A program made the position numbers and the translations under genes. A DNA stretch of 64,000 bases, taken from the NCBI GenBank assembly GCA_013287375.1, contig JABDDX010000002.1, positions 1 to 64,000 on the forward strand, read 5' to 3'. This document shows, in pieces, positions 45,344-54,968 of this stretch (positions within the stretch are counted from its first letter, which is position 1; each line of letters starts with the position of its first letter). The notes under the pieces are model-generated. The model was given only the letters and a program-made list of their open reading frames with translations. It was not told where the DNA came from and did no database searches. Origin of the DNA: Bacteroidota bacterium. GTDB taxonomy: Bacteria; Bacteroidota; Bacteroidia; Sphingobacteriales; Sphingobacteriaceae.

Positions 45344-46423
45344 ATGGACTTAAAAAATTATAAAGGCGTATTGCACGGAGATCAGGTGCAGGAGCTATTT
45401 GAAGCAGCTAAAAAGCACCAATTCGCGTTGCCAGCTGTTAACGTTATAGGTACAAACACTATAAACGCTGTGATGGAAACTGCAGCCGCGGTTAAATCAC
45501 CTGTTATTATTCAATTGTCGCACGGTGGGGCGCAATTTTATGCAGGTAAATCATTAGATAACTCAAAATTACAGGCTTGTATATTAGGCGCTACATCTGC
45601 TGCTGAGCATGTGCATTTATTGGCTGAACATTACGGTATTGCTGTAATATTACACACTGACCATTGCGCTAAAAAATTATTGCCCTGGATAGATGGCTTG
45701 TTAGATGCAGGCGAAAAATTCTTCGCTAAAACAGGCAAACCATTATTTTCTTCACATATGTTGGATCTTTCTGAAGAGCCAATTGAAGAAAATATCGAAA
45801 TATCTGCTAAATACTTAGCCCGTATGGCTAAATTGGGTATGACCCTAGAAATTGAATTAGGTGTAACCGGCGGTGAAGAAGACGGTGTTGACAACTCTGA
45901 CGTTGACAGCTCACGTTTATACACTCAGCCAGAGGATGTTGCTTATTCATACGAAGAATTATCTAAAGTTAGCCCTCGTTTTACAGTTGCGGCTGCTTTT
46001 GGTAACGTACACGGTGTTTACAAACCTGGTAACGTTAAGTTACAACCCGTTATTTTGCATAACTCACAGGAGTATGTGAAAAAGAAATTTAACCTTGCTG
46101 CTGAAAAACCGATCAACTTTGTATTCCATGGTGGGTCAGGTTCAACTCAGGAAGAAATTCGTGAGGCGATATCTTATGGCGCTATAAAAATGAATATCGA
46201 TACCGACATGCAATGGGCATACTGGGAAGGTATTAAAGATTTTTACCAGGCTAACGAAGGCTACCTGCAAACCCAGATCGGTAACCCGACAGGCGAGGAT
46301 TCTCCAAACAAAAAATACTATGATCCACGCGTTTGGTTACGTAAGGGCGAAGAGAATTTTGTAAAAAGGCTTACTGAAGCGTTTGCTGATTTAAATTGTA
46401 TTGATGCTACCAGCAAATTATAA
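45344..46423 (+). CDS. fbaA: Class II fructose-bisphosphate aldolase
   Basis: A 359-residue zinc aldolase of the class IIA type. HTDHCAKK carries the zinc ligands, ELGVTGGEEDGVDNSD and HGGSGSTQEEI are the conserved phosphate and zinc loops. It cleaves fructose-1,6-bisphosphate in glycolysis and forms it in gluconeogenesis. Monocistronic, with its own terminator. It lies divergent from accD. Confidence 0.96.
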   Translation: MDLKNYKGVLHGDQVQELFEAAKKHQFALPAVNVIGTNTINAVMETAAAVKSPVIIQLSHGGAQFYAGKSLDNSKLQACILGATSAAEHVHLLAEHYGIAVILHTDHCAKKLLPWIDGLLDAGEKFFAKTGKPLFSSHMLDLSEEPIEENIEISAKYLARMAKLGMTLEIELGVTGGEEDGVDNSDVDSSRLYTQPEDVAYSYEELSKVSPRFTVAAAFGNVHGVYKPGNVKLQPVILHNSQEYVKKKFNLAAEKPINFVFHGGSGSTQEEIREAISYGAIKMNIDTDMQWAYWEGIKDFYQANEGYLQTQIGNPTGEDSPNKKYYDPRVWLRKGEENFVKRLTEAFADLNCIDATSKL

Positions 46424-46442
46424 TTGCTGATAATTATATTTG

Positions 46443-46477
46443 AAAGCGCTAATGTGATAAACATTAGCGCTTTTTTA
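46443..46477 (+). terminator. Rho-independent terminator of fbaA
   Basis: AAAGCGCTAATGT pairs with ACATTAGCGCTTT around GATAA, with TTTTTT after it. It lies 20 bases beyond the aldolase stop. Confidence 0.92.
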
Positions 46478-46495
46478 TTGAAAGGGAATTAGATA

Positions 46496-46927
46496 ATGTC
46501 GACAAGCAAAAAGTTGGAAATAAATAAAATAAGTGATGTTGAGCGCCTGAAGATAGTTCACGCCATACGCCATGAGGTTTTTGTGGAGGGACAAAACTGT
46601 CCTGCTGAGTTGGAATATGCTAATGAAGATGAATCGGTACACTTTTTGGCTACGGTTAATGGCATACCTGCCGGTGCCTGCCGCTGGCGTAAAACGGATA
46701 ACGGCTATAAGTTGGAGCGTTTCGCAGTGTTAAATGATTTTAGAGGAATGGGTGTAGGGCAACAGATGATTAAAACTGTTTTAGATGATTTGCCAAAAGA
46801 TGCTGAATACATCTACCTGAATTCGCAGCTGGATGCTGTGACCCTATATGAGAAATTTGGCTTTGTAAAAGAGGGCGCTGAGTTTACCGAGGCGGGTATA
46901 AGGCATTATAAAATGGTGAAAGTTTAA
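46496..46927 (+). CDS. GNAT-family N-acetyltransferase
   Basis: A 143-residue protein. HAIRHEVFVEGQNCPAELEY starts the fold; LERFAVLNDFRGMGVGQQMI contains the acetyl-CoA motif (R-x-x-G-x-G); the last strand is EKFGFVKEGAEFTEAGIRHY. It resembles the ElaA/YjcF branch. The acceptor is unknown. It follows the aldolase terminator and converges with the next gene. Confidence 0.88.
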   Translation: MSTSKKLEINKISDVERLKIVHAIRHEVFVEGQNCPAELEYANEDESVHFLATVNGIPAGACRWRKTDNGYKLERFAVLNDFRGMGVGQQMIKTVLDDLPKDAEYIYLNSQLDAVTLYEKFGFVKEGAEFTEAGIRHYKMVKV

Positions 46928-46933
46928 CGCTCT

Positions 46934-47518
46934 CTATTTCTGTATTTGAAAACCGTTTACAATACTATCTAATTGGCTCCAGACGGCATTACTGTAAGGT
47001 TTTGGTGAAATCTCAAAAAATATAGCTGTCTCGTTTGCATCCGCATAATGTTGAACATGGATGGTAGCATAAAACTCAATTGGTTTTTTGGTTAGAAAAT
47101 TTAGCGTTGATATTTTTCCGCTATAGGTTTCCTGGTCGCCAGTGGCTGTTGCGGCCGTGTTTATAGTTGTTTTTGTGAAGCCGGTACTATCTGGGGAAGA
47201 TTTATTGTTGCTGTGATATAAGCCATCAAAATAGTTTGTCAGATAGGTATTTAGCAGGTTGACATTTACTTGTGGTGAACCGTCAACAAACCATAAAAAT
47301 GTATAAGCCCAATATTCGTTGCTGTTTGCATCAGCCCAACCGGGTGTAAAGCGGAGCTCTTCAATACCTTGGTAGGGTATACCGGGTGCAAAGTCAATAG
47401 GAAAGGGGATAGTTTCTGATTTCCACTTTTCAGGTAGTGGCAGCGAATAGCCTGTACTCTGGGCAAAGCATTTACCGAAAGCAAAAAGAATTAACAGGGT
47501 AAATATCGCTTTTTTCAT
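46934..47518 (-). CDS. Secreted protein of unknown function
   Basis: A 194-residue protein with a signal peptide (MKKAIFTLLILFAFGKCFAQ). The mature part has FPIDFAPGIPYQGIEELRFT and several Trp/Tyr-rich strands; there are no cysteines after the signal and no recognised domain. Similar small secreted proteins are frequent in Bacteroidota. It is monocistronic and convergent with the acetyltransferase gene. Confidence 0.7.
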   Translation of the reverse strand: MKKAIFTLLILFAFGKCFAQSTGYSLPLPEKWKSETIPFPIDFAPGIPYQGIEELRFTPGWADANSNEYWAYTFLWFVDGSPQVNVNLLNTYLTNYFDGLYHSNNKSSPDSTGFTKTTINTAATATGDQETYSGKISTLNFLTKKPIEFYATIHVQHYADANETAIFFEISPKPYSNAVWSQLDSIVNGFQIQK

Positions 47519-47599
47519 GAATAGGAATTTGATTTAATAAAGCTATGAATGAAAATTAGAAACGGGTGTTAATATTTGTTAATTCTCATCATGGCGTTA

Positions 47600-47745
47600 T
47601 TTTTTGGCTAAAGCCATCAATAGGAGAGGTTAACCCTCTACCTAAAGGTCGGGGCAATGATGATATAGTAAAACTAAGTTGCATTTCGTTGCCGTCCGCT
47701 TTAGCGGGCGGTGTTTGTATAAAGTAATTTGGGCTTTAGCCCCAA
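47600..47745. repeat. Cluster of four short hairpins with TAAA/TTTA loops
   Basis: GGC-TAAA-GCC (47606-47615), ACC-TAAA-GGT (47640-47649), CCGTCCGC-TTTA-GCGGGCGG (47692-47711) and GGGC-TTTA-GCCC (47731-47742) occur within 140 bases. The set looks like an interspersed, probably non-coding, element. None has a terminator-like T-run except by weak analogy. Confidence 0.6.
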
Positions 47746-47749
47746 CTGA

Positions 47750-48616
47750 CTATTTAAAAACCTGATCAGCAAACATCATCGCTTCGCCAAATTTGTCTGA
47801 ATCAAGCCCCAGGAGTTCTTTTTTTGATTGGAGGTATGAGATTAGGTTTTCAGTAGCGATATTGCCTGTAAGCTCATCTTTGGCCATCGGGCAGCCTCCA
47901 TAACCTTTAAGAGCAGCATCAAAACGTTTGCAGCCGCTATTATAGGCAGCTTCAATTTTGAGTTGCCAGTTATCTGGGGTGGCATGCAGGTGCAACCCAA
48001 ATTCAGTATCGGGGAAGGTATTACATAAGGCAGGATAGATTTCGTTGATCTGCGCTGGTGTTGCAACGCCAACTGTATCTGATAAAGCAATAATGTTGAT
48101 GCCTTCGCTAACTAATCTCCCTGTCCATTTTTGTACAATCTCCACGTTCCATTCATCACCATAAGGATTACCAAAACCCATCGAAAGGTATACCAATAAT
48201 TCTTTATTCTTAACAGAACAAAGCTCATTGATGCGTTTTACGGTATCAAAAGCATCAGCTATTGATGTATTGGCATTTCGCTGCTGGAAAGTCTCAGAAA
48301 TAGAAAAAGGATAACCCAGGTAAGTTATTTCATCATGCTGGGCTGCATCCTCTGCACCGCGATAATTGGCTATGATGGCCAATAGTTTGGATCGGGTAGT
48401 GCTTAGGTCGAGTTTTTTTAATACCTCGGCAGTATCCTGCATTTGGGGTATGGCTCTGGGCGATACAAAACTGCCAAAGTCAAGGGTGTCAAAACCAACT
48501 TGCAGTAATAAATTAATGTACTTGGCTTTAACGTCGGTAGGGATAAAGTCATGGATACCCTGCATGGCATCACGCGGGCACTCGGTAATTTTTATAGTTT
48601 GGTCAGTATTATTCAC
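47750..48616 (-). CDS. Hydroxymethylglutaryl-CoA lyase
   Basis: A 288-residue HMGL-like TIM-barrel enzyme. ITECPRDAMQGIHDFIPTDV, VGFDTLDFGSFVSP and ALSDTVGVATPAQI are family motifs, and GLHLHATPDNW with ALKGYGGCPMAKDEL forms the metal site and catalytic cysteine loop. It splits HMG-CoA into acetyl-CoA and acetoacetate in leucine breakdown. It starts at a GTG that overlaps the NADH dehydrogenase gene by 8 bases, so the two are co-translated. Confidence 0.88.
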   Translation of the reverse strand: MNNTDQTIKITECPRDAMQGIHDFIPTDVKAKYINLLLQVGFDTLDFGSFVSPRAIPQMQDTAEVLKKLDLSTTRSKLLAIIANYRGAEDAAQHDEITYLGYPFSISETFQQRNANTSIADAFDTVKRINELCSVKNKELLVYLSMGFGNPYGDEWNVEIVQKWTGRLVSEGINIIALSDTVGVATPAQINEIYPALCNTFPDTEFGLHLHATPDNWQLKIEAAYNSGCKRFDAALKGYGGCPMAKDELTGNIATENLISYLQSKKELLGLDSDKFGEAMMFADQVFK

Positions 48617-49922
48617 CTTTGGTTACTTCTTCGGCATTGTATTTAACATCGCCCCGTACAAATCTACGTATAATCAGCCTACTACCGCCATTATAGGTCA
48701 TATAATTGCCTATCCAGTTTAAAAATACAATAAGCTTGTTGCGTGTGCCCAATAGCGAGAATAAATGCACAAATATCCATACCAGCCAGGCAAAAAATCC
48801 CTGGAATTTGATCTTGCCCAAATCTGCCACGGCTTTATTGCGGCCTATGGTGGCTAATGAGCCTTTATCGTTATATTTAAACGGTTCTGTTGCTTCGCCC
48901 CTTACTAAATGAGCTATGTTTTTGCCTACATTGTCGCCCATTTGTATAGCTACCTGTGCTACGCCAGGGTGGCCTTTTGGTGTTTCGGGGGTTATCATAG
49001 CAGCTACATCGCCAATGGCAAATATATTTGATGAGCCGTCCACGCGGCAAATATTATCGGTACGGATGCGGTTACCCCGCTCCAGTATGTTTTTATCAAT
49101 ACCATGAGGTACTACACCCGTTACACCCGCCGACCAGATCACATTTTTAGTTTCGATCACCTTTCCGCCTTCAAAAGCTATTTGATGACCATCGTAGCTT
49201 TCCACTTTCGCGTTTAATAAAAGCTCAACACCCAAATTTTGGAGGTAATCGTGCGCCGCATTTGATGCCTGTTCCGACATCGGGCCTAAAACTCTTGGTA
49301 GAAAGTCGGCAAGGTATATTTTAACGTCTTCTTTTTTAAGCTCGGGGTAGTCCTGTTCCAGTACATGATTGCGGAACTCCGCGATAGCGCCTGCCAGCTC
49401 AACACCGGTAGGGCCTGCACCCACTAAAACAAAAGTGAGGTATGGTATGCGTTCTTCTTTTACCTTTTTTAAAACCGCGTCCTCTAAATGCTGAAATATC
49501 AAGTAACGAAGATTCAATGCTTCGGGAATTGATTTCATCGGCATAGCATAATGCTCCACATCTTTGTTCCCAAAGAAATTTGTTGTTGAACCGGTTGCTA
49601 TCACCAGATAGTCATAGGTTATTTCGCCAATATTGGTTTCAATAGTGTTCTTTTCCGCATTCACTTTTTTTACATCGGCAATGCGAAAACGAAAGTTTTT
49701 TTGACCGCTAAAATTTTTACGAAAGGAGAAGGCGATGGATTCTGATTCTAGGCTACCTAAAGCCACCTGGTAAAGCAAAGGTTGAAAAGTATGGTAATTA
49801 TGCTTGTCGAGCATTAATATCTCTACAGGCGCGTCCTTAAGCCTCAGGGCAACTTCAAGCCCACCAAAGCCTCCGCCAACAATTACAACTAATGGGAATT
49901 TTGATTGGTCTGTAGTGTTCAT
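48609..49922 (-). CDS. ndh: Type II NADH dehydrogenase (NDH-2)
   Basis: A 437-residue two-dinucleotide-binding flavoprotein. The FAD motif is VVIVGGGFGGLEVALRL, the NADH motif LVGAGPTGVELAGAIAEF, and the FAD/quinone-facing ATGSTTNFFG and FAIGDVAAM segments follow. The C-terminal amphipathic helix region (AWLVWIFVHLFSLLGTRNKL) anchors it to the inner membrane. It passes electrons from NADH to quinone without pumping protons and could feed the respiratory chain that includes the cbb3 oxidase. Confidence 0.93.
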   Translation of the reverse strand: MNTTDQSKFPLVVIVGGGFGGLEVALRLKDAPVEILMLDKHNYHTFQPLLYQVALGSLESESIAFSFRKNFSGQKNFRFRIADVKKVNAEKNTIETNIGEITYDYLVIATGSTTNFFGNKDVEHYAMPMKSIPEALNLRYLIFQHLEDAVLKKVKEERIPYLTFVLVGAGPTGVELAGAIAEFRNHVLEQDYPELKKEDVKIYLADFLPRVLGPMSEQASNAAHDYLQNLGVELLLNAKVESYDGHQIAFEGGKVIETKNVIWSAGVTGVVPHGIDKNILERGNRIRTDNICRVDGSSNIFAIGDVAAMITPETPKGHPGVAQVAIQMGDNVGKNIAHLVRGEATEPFKYNDKGSLATIGRNKAVADLGKIKFQGFFAWLVWIFVHLFSLLGTRNKLIVFLNWIGNYMTYNGGSRLIIRRFVRGDVKYNAEEVTKGE

Positions 49923-49954
49923 GGTACGCTATTTAAAATCAGATTATCTTATTA

Positions 49955-49990
49955 AACAAAAAAGGCTCCAAATGTTCTTTGGAGCCTTTT
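49955..49990 (-). terminator. Rho-independent terminator of secDF
   Basis: AAAAGGCTCCAAA pairs with TTTGGAGCCTTTT around TGTTC. On the minus strand the stem runs into a T-rich tract. It lies 19 bases beyond the secDF stop. Confidence 0.85.
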
Positions 49991-50008
49991 AAAATATGAG
50001 TTGTTATA

Positions 50009-52987
50009 TTATCTCAAGTCTTTCTTTCCAAAGTCTACGATTACCGGAGTAGCGATACAGATTGACGAGTATGTACCAAAACATACACCAATCAATAAAG
50101 CGAACGAGAATCCTCTGATAACATCACCACCGAATACGAATAATATTATCAATACGAAGAATACTGTTAAAGCTGTAATAACCGTACGGCTTAATGTATT
50201 GTTAATCGCATTGTTGATAACTGTTTTCGGATCATCAGTTTTTGAATGGTGTAATTCAAGGAATTCACGTATCCTGTCAAACACCACCACGGTATCATTT
50301 ATGGAGTAACCTATAACTGTTAATATAGCCGCTATAAATGCCTGGTCAATATCAAGCGAGAACGGAAGCACGTCCTTAAATAAAGAAAAGAAGGATAGTA
50401 CCATCAACGCATCATGCGCTGTTGCAACCATCGCACCTAAACTGAACTGCCATTTGCGGAACCTTACCAGTATGTATGCTGATATAATTAAGATAGCGAA
50501 TATAACGGTCCAGATAGCTGATTTTTTCAGCTCATCGGCAATTGTAGCACTTACTTTATGATGACTTAATATACCATCTTTAGCTATGTGAGTTGATGCA
50601 CCTGCATTTAATGATGAGATTAACGTTGATTGTACTTTTGCTTCTGCATTTTCAGAAGTATCATCAATTAAGTAGTTTGTAGTGATGCTGATGTCAGAAC
50701 CAAACGTTTTTACTTCGGTACCACGACCTAATGTTTTATCAACAGCGTTGTGTATATCTTCGGTAGTTACATTCTTATTTTCAAAACGAACCACATAGCT
50801 GCGGCCACCTTCAAAATCGACACCGTAGTTAAAACCACGGGTTGCCATAGATATTAAACCGGCAATAATGAATAAACCAGAGAAGGCGTAAAATTTGAAA
50901 CGGTTTTTTACGAAAGCGTAATTAGCGTTTTTGAAGGTATGTGAGCTCCATGGGTTTGAGAATTTAATATCCCAGCCTTTAGTAAGCATCCACTCAAATA
51001 TTAACCTCGAGATTAATAATGAACAGAATAATGAAGTTATGATACCGATCATCAAAGTAGTTGCGAAACCCTGGATAGGGCCTGAACCGAATATGAACAG
51101 GATTAAACCAGTTAGGAATGTACTGATGTTTGAATCGAGAATTGATGATAATGCATGCTTAAAGCCATCGGAAATAGCAATACGAACGGATTTGCCTAAA
51201 GCCATTTCCTCGCGGACACGCTCATAGATCAATACGTTGGCATCTACCGCTATACCTAATGTTAATACGATACCTGCAACACCCGGCATGGTTAATACCG
51301 CATGTAAGCCTGTAAGTACCCCCATCAGGAAGAACATGTTTACGATTACCGCAACTACCGCAACGGTACCTGCACGATTGTAATAAGCAACCATGAACAC
51401 CAATACTACCAGTAAGCCTAAACCTTCTGATAATAAACCGGCGTTGATAGCTTCCTGACCTAATGACGGGCCTACCACGCTTTCGTCAACTATACGTGCG
51501 GGAGCAGGTAAACGGCCAGCTTTCAATATGTTGGCTAAATCTTTGGTATCATCAGTAGTAAAGCTACCTGAAATAGAAGAGGTTCCACCGGAAATTTCAT
51601 TTTGAACAACAGGAGCTGAATAAACATTGTTATCCAATACTATGGCAATAGATTGTTTGTTATTAGGATCAGCTGATGCTTCACGTGTAATGGTTGCCCA
51701 TTTTTGTGCACCCTGTGAGTTCATATCCATCACTACTTCAGGAGTTCCTTTTTGTGGATCAACGTCAGATCGTGCATCATTAATTACATCGCCGGCAAGT
51801 ACAGCACCATCGGCACCTACTAATTTAATAGCGTATAATTCAAATATTTTGGTTTTATCAATCGGTTTTACGCCCCATAAAAATTTCATGTTGCTAGGGA
51901 TAGCCGATTTTACCGCTGGATTGTTTAAATAAGCATCCACGGTTGCAGTATCTTTTATTGCACACCAGCCAACAGTTGGGCCCGGCCTAAGTTTTTGCTG
52001 GCCTGTTTGATCCTGGTAAGTAACAGGAGCAAGAATAGCGAATAAAGGGTTTTGCTCGGCTAACTTACTTTTACCTGATAGGCCGGAAGTATCTTTAGCG
52101 GCAGTTTTTTGAACTTTATTTAATAAAGATAAGCCGCCTTTTGCAGGAGCAGCAGTAGTATCTTTTTTAACAGATGCGTTATTAGCAAGTGCTTTAGTTG
52201 TATCAGTGGCACTAGCTTTTTTAGTATCAGCTAATATTTTGTTTACGCCTGCTAATACCTGGTAAGCCTGTCCGTTTTCAAAAGTTTGATAAAACTCCAA
52301 CTTAGCAGTACCGCTTAATAGCTTACGAACACGGTCCTCATCTTTTACACCCGGCAATTCGATAAGGATACGGTTTGTACCTTCCTGTAACTGGATGTTA
52401 GGTGAAGTTACGCCAAACTGATCGATACGGGTATTTAAAACCGTGTATGATTGTTTAACCGCTGCTTTACCCTGATCTTTTAGCCAGCTTTCAACTTCAG
52501 CGTTTGACGCATCAAATTTAATGTGCGACTGATTGTCCCTGGTTGAGAAGATGGCTGCTAACTTGCCGTTAGGATTTAATTTTTCATATTCACTTACAAA
52601 TAGTGATACGAAATCACTTGTGCTGGTTTTAGTGTCAGCTTCGGCAGTGTTCAATGCCTGATTAAATGCAGGATCAGGATTATTGTCTGATAATTTCTGT
52701 ACCAGTTCTTTTAACGAGATCTGCATGGTAACGCTCATGCCACCTTCAAGGTCGAGACCTAAAGCTAACTCGTTATTTTTACAGTATTGGTAATTGTGAC
52801 CTAATATTGGATATACCGGAATAGCGGACATAGAGTCCAGATATTCCTTTTCTTTAAGCATATCGCCCTTGGCATAAGCTTTTGCATCACTTTCAACTTT
52901 GCGTGTTACCCATGTAAATGAAAGCTGGTACAAACACACCACCGCCAGCAATATGGCGAAAAATTTAACAACCCCTTTACCTTGCAT
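50009..52987 (-). CDS. secDF: Protein translocase subunit SecDF (fused)
   Basis: A 992-residue fusion of SecD and SecF, each with six membrane helices and a large periplasmic domain. SecD signatures: GLDLEGGMSVTMQI and RIDQFGVTSPNIQLQEGTNRILIELPG (split here by function). The helix LGIAVDANVLIYERVREEM belongs to SecD, and IGYSINDTVVVFDRIREFL to SecF. It uses the proton motive force to help pull exported proteins through SecYEG. The linker with Ala/Lys/Thr-rich sequence near residues 260-330 is long. yajC lies at 33393. Confidence 0.95.
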   Translation of the reverse strand: MQGKGVVKFFAILLAVVCLYQLSFTWVTRKVESDAKAYAKGDMLKEKEYLDSMSAIPVYPILGHNYQYCKNNELALGLDLEGGMSVTMQISLKELVQKLSDNNPDPAFNQALNTAEADTKTSTSDFVSLFVSEYEKLNPNGKLAAIFSTRDNQSHIKFDASNAEVESWLKDQGKAAVKQSYTVLNTRIDQFGVTSPNIQLQEGTNRILIELPGVKDEDRVRKLLSGTAKLEFYQTFENGQAYQVLAGVNKILADTKKASATDTTKALANNASVKKDTTAAPAKGGLSLLNKVQKTAAKDTSGLSGKSKLAEQNPLFAILAPVTYQDQTGQQKLRPGPTVGWCAIKDTATVDAYLNNPAVKSAIPSNMKFLWGVKPIDKTKIFELYAIKLVGADGAVLAGDVINDARSDVDPQKGTPEVVMDMNSQGAQKWATITREASADPNNKQSIAIVLDNNVYSAPVVQNEISGGTSSISGSFTTDDTKDLANILKAGRLPAPARIVDESVVGPSLGQEAINAGLLSEGLGLLVVLVFMVAYYNRAGTVAVVAVIVNMFFLMGVLTGLHAVLTMPGVAGIVLTLGIAVDANVLIYERVREEMALGKSVRIAISDGFKHALSSILDSNISTFLTGLILFIFGSGPIQGFATTLMIGIITSLFCSLLISRLIFEWMLTKGWDIKFSNPWSSHTFKNANYAFVKNRFKFYAFSGLFIIAGLISMATRGFNYGVDFEGGRSYVVRFENKNVTTEDIHNAVDKTLGRGTEVKTFGSDISITTNYLIDDTSENAEAKVQSTLISSLNAGASTHIAKDGILSHHKVSATIADELKKSAIWTVIFAILIISAYILVRFRKWQFSLGAMVATAHDALMVLSFFSLFKDVLPFSLDIDQAFIAAILTVIGYSINDTVVVFDRIREFLELHHSKTDDPKTVINNAINNTLSRTVITALTVFFVLIILFVFGGDVIRGFSFALLIGVCFGTYSSICIATPVIVDFGKKDLR

Positions 52988-53039
52988 CTTAAATTATATA
53001 TGTAATTATTTAGTTTATAAGCCTTTTTAAAATAGACGG

Positions 53040-53047
53040 CAAATCTA
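53040..53047 (-). promoter_or_regulatory. -7 promoter box of secDF
   Basis: On the minus strand it reads TAGATTTG (TAnnTTTG), about 55 bases before the start. The nearest upstream TTG is 15 bases away, shorter than the usual spacing. Confidence 0.45.
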
Positions 53048-53102
53048 ATAAAATTTCGCTATCAAGAAATTTTAAATTAAAACAAAAAAATGACAAAAAT
53101 TG

Positions 53103-53585
53103 TTACAGCCGTTCCAGTGTTATGAATGAATACGGAAGCGGGTTTTTCTCGTCGGGTTCGAAGTCTTCATGTTCAACTTCTTTCCATTCGGTTTTGTCTA
53201 TCTCAGGGAAAAATGTATCAGCATCAAAGCTTTTGTGGATTATGGTTAGATAAATGCGATCGGTAAGATGCATTGCCAGTTTGTATATCTCGGCGCCGCC
53301 GCCAATGAAAACCTCGTCTTCATCTTTACATAAGGCTAATCCATCTTCGATAGATTTCACCACCTCACAGCCGGGGATCGTAATATCCTGACGGGTTACC
53401 ACGATGTTTCTGCGGCGTGGCAGCGGCTTGCCAACAGAATCAAAAGTTTTGCGCCCCATGATGATGGTACGGCCTGAGGTGATGTCCTTAAAATGTTTAA
53501 GGTCGTTAGGCATGTGCCATAACAGTTGGTTTCTTTTGCCGATGGCGTGGTTTTCGCCTATGGCGACTATGATGGATACTGTCAT
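53103..53585 (-). CDS. folA: Dihydrofolate reductase
   Basis: A 160-residue enzyme. SIIVAIGENHAIGKRNQLLW, HMPNDLKHFKDITSG, IIMGRKTFDSVGKPLP and VFIGGGAEIYKLAM cover the substrate and NADPH sites. It regenerates tetrahydrofolate after thymidylate synthesis. The start overlaps the end of the Doc-like toxin gene by 4 bases, which makes folA translation depend on the toxin-antitoxin transcript. It forms an operon with thyA. Confidence 0.95.
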   Translation of the reverse strand: MTVSIIVAIGENHAIGKRNQLLWHMPNDLKHFKDITSGRTIIMGRKTFDSVGKPLPRRRNIVVTRQDITIPGCEVVKSIEDGLALCKDEDEVFIGGGAEIYKLAMHLTDRIYLTIIHKSFDADTFFPEIDKTEWKEVEHEDFEPDEKNPLPYSFITLERL

Positions 53586-53965
53586 TTGTTAATTTCTACT
53601 AATCGTTCCTGTATCCAGGATTTTATTTCTTCAATATGAATTTCACCTTTACTTGCGGCGATTGTCATGTGGTACTTGTCTTCTTGAAAAGCTATAATGT
53701 CGTATCCGAAAATATATAATGTTGCTCTCAACAAAACGTAAGCGGTACGTTTATTGCCATCCATGAAAGGATGATTGATAATGATGCTCTCAAATATGGC
53801 AGCTGCTTTTTCAACAGGTGATGGATACAGGTCTTGCTGATCGAAAGTAGCATAAGGTCTTGCAAGGGCTGCAAGCAGTAATCCTTTATCTCTTATCCCC
53901 TGACTCCCGCCATAATCATTAATAGACCTGTCGTGAATTTTTATTGCGAACTCTAAATCAATCAT
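53582..53965 (-). CDS. Doc/Fic-type toxin of a toxin-antitoxin pair
   Basis: A 127-residue single-domain Doc protein. The Fic/Doc core HPFMDGNKRTAYVLLRA is intact, and IKIHDRSINDYGGSQGIRDKGLLLAAL precedes it. Doc enzymes phosphorylate elongation factor Tu, halting translation until the antitoxin binds. It overlaps the antitoxin gene by 4 bases upstream and folA by 4 bases downstream. Placement inside the thymidylate operon is unusual. Confidence 0.9.
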   Translation of the reverse strand: MIDLEFAIKIHDRSINDYGGSQGIRDKGLLLAALARPYATFDQQDLYPSPVEKAAAIFESIIINHPFMDGNKRTAYVLLRATLYIFGYDIIAFQEDKYHMTIAASKGEIHIEEIKSWIQERLVEINK

Positions 53966-54147
53966 TCCGCAAGGCGCCTTAAAAGCTCATCATCTTCTTT
54001 AAAAACCTTGTCAATAAATTTATCAAGATCTTTATTGGTGGATTGACGCTGGATGGAATTTATATAATTAAGAATTTCGGGCAATATATTTTCAGGCACA
54101 TTATCTATTGCTTTATGTATTTCCGATTTTAACTGCACCGTGGTCAT
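53962..54147 (-). CDS. Probable antitoxin partner of the Doc-like toxin
   Basis: A 61-residue helical, acidic-tailed protein, starting MTTVQLKSEIHKAIDNVPEN. It directly precedes and overlaps the doc gene, which is the basis for the call. It does not show the clear Phd-family pattern, but the last third (KVFKEDDELLRRLAE) could neutralise the toxin as a helix. ATG at 54147 is used instead of a TTG at 54162. Confidence 0.65.
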   Translation of the reverse strand: MTTVQLKSEIHKAIDNVPENILPEILNYINSIQRQSTNKDLDKFIDKVFKEDDELLRRLAE

Positions 54148-54167
54148 ATACAAATCTAGCAAAAACT

Positions 54168-54962
54168 TTAAACCGCAACAATACCCTTTATATGCGGATG
54201 CGGGTCATAATTCTCTAAAGTGAAGTCTTCGTATTTGAATGAAAATATATCTTTCACATCCGGATTTATCTTCATTGTCGGTAATGGCCTTGGATCGCGG
54301 CTGAGTTGCAGCTTGGCTTGTTCCAGGTGATTGTTGTAGATGTGAGCATCGCCGAACGTATGGATAAAGTCGCCATATTCTAAACCACATACCTGGGCCA
54401 TCATCATGGTAAGTAAAGCATAGGATGCGATGTTGAAAGGTACACCCAAAAATATATCGGCGCTGCGTTGATAGAGCTGGCATGATAATTTACCATCGAG
54501 CACATAAAACTGAAATAGACTATGGCAGGGTGGAAGCGCCATCTGGTTAACATCGGCCACGTTCCATGCCGATACAATCATGCGGCGGGAATCGGGATTG
54601 TTTTTGATTTGATTTACTACCTGACTAATCTGATCGATATGGCCGCCATCAGGCGTAGGCCATGACCGCCATTGGTAGCCATACACCGGGCCGAGGTTGC
54701 CGTCGGCATCTGCCCATTCATCCCATATGCGCACGCCGTTTTCTTTAAGATAGGCAATGTTGGTATCGCCGCTCAAAAACCATATCAGCTCGTGTATGAT
54801 GGATTTAAGGTGCAGCTTTTTGGTTGTTACCAGCGGGAAGCCGTCCTGCAGGTTAAATCGCATCTGGTATCCGAATACGCTTATCGTCCCCGTTCCGGTG
54901 CGATCGTGTTTCTGCGTGCCGGTATCCATCACATGGCGCATTAAATCCAGGTATTGTTTCAT
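54168..54962 (-). CDS. thyA: Thymidylate synthase
   Basis: A 264-residue enzyme matching ThyA throughout: [34 protein letters not shown], the catalytic cysteine in [13 protein letters not shown], and [19 protein letters not shown]. It methylates dUMP to dTMP with methylenetetrahydrofolate, producing dihydrofolate for FolA encoded downstream. Just upstream of the start stand two 14-mer repeat units shared with the S23-type cassette at 39 kb. Confidence 0.96.
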   Translation of the reverse strand: MKQYLDLMRHVMDTGTQKHDRTGTGTISVFGYQMRFNLQDGFPLVTTKKLHLKSIIHELIWFLSGDTNIAYLKENGVRIWDEWADADGNLGPVYGYQWRSWPTPDGGHIDQISQVVNQIKNNPDSRRMIVSAWNVADVNQMALPPCHSLFQFYVLDGKLSCQLYQRSADIFLGVPFNIASYALLTMMMAQVCGLEYGDFIHTFGDAHIYNNHLEQAKLQLSRDPRPLPTMKINPDVKDIFSFKYEDFTLENYDPHPHIKGIVAV

Positions 54963-54968
54963 ATTATT

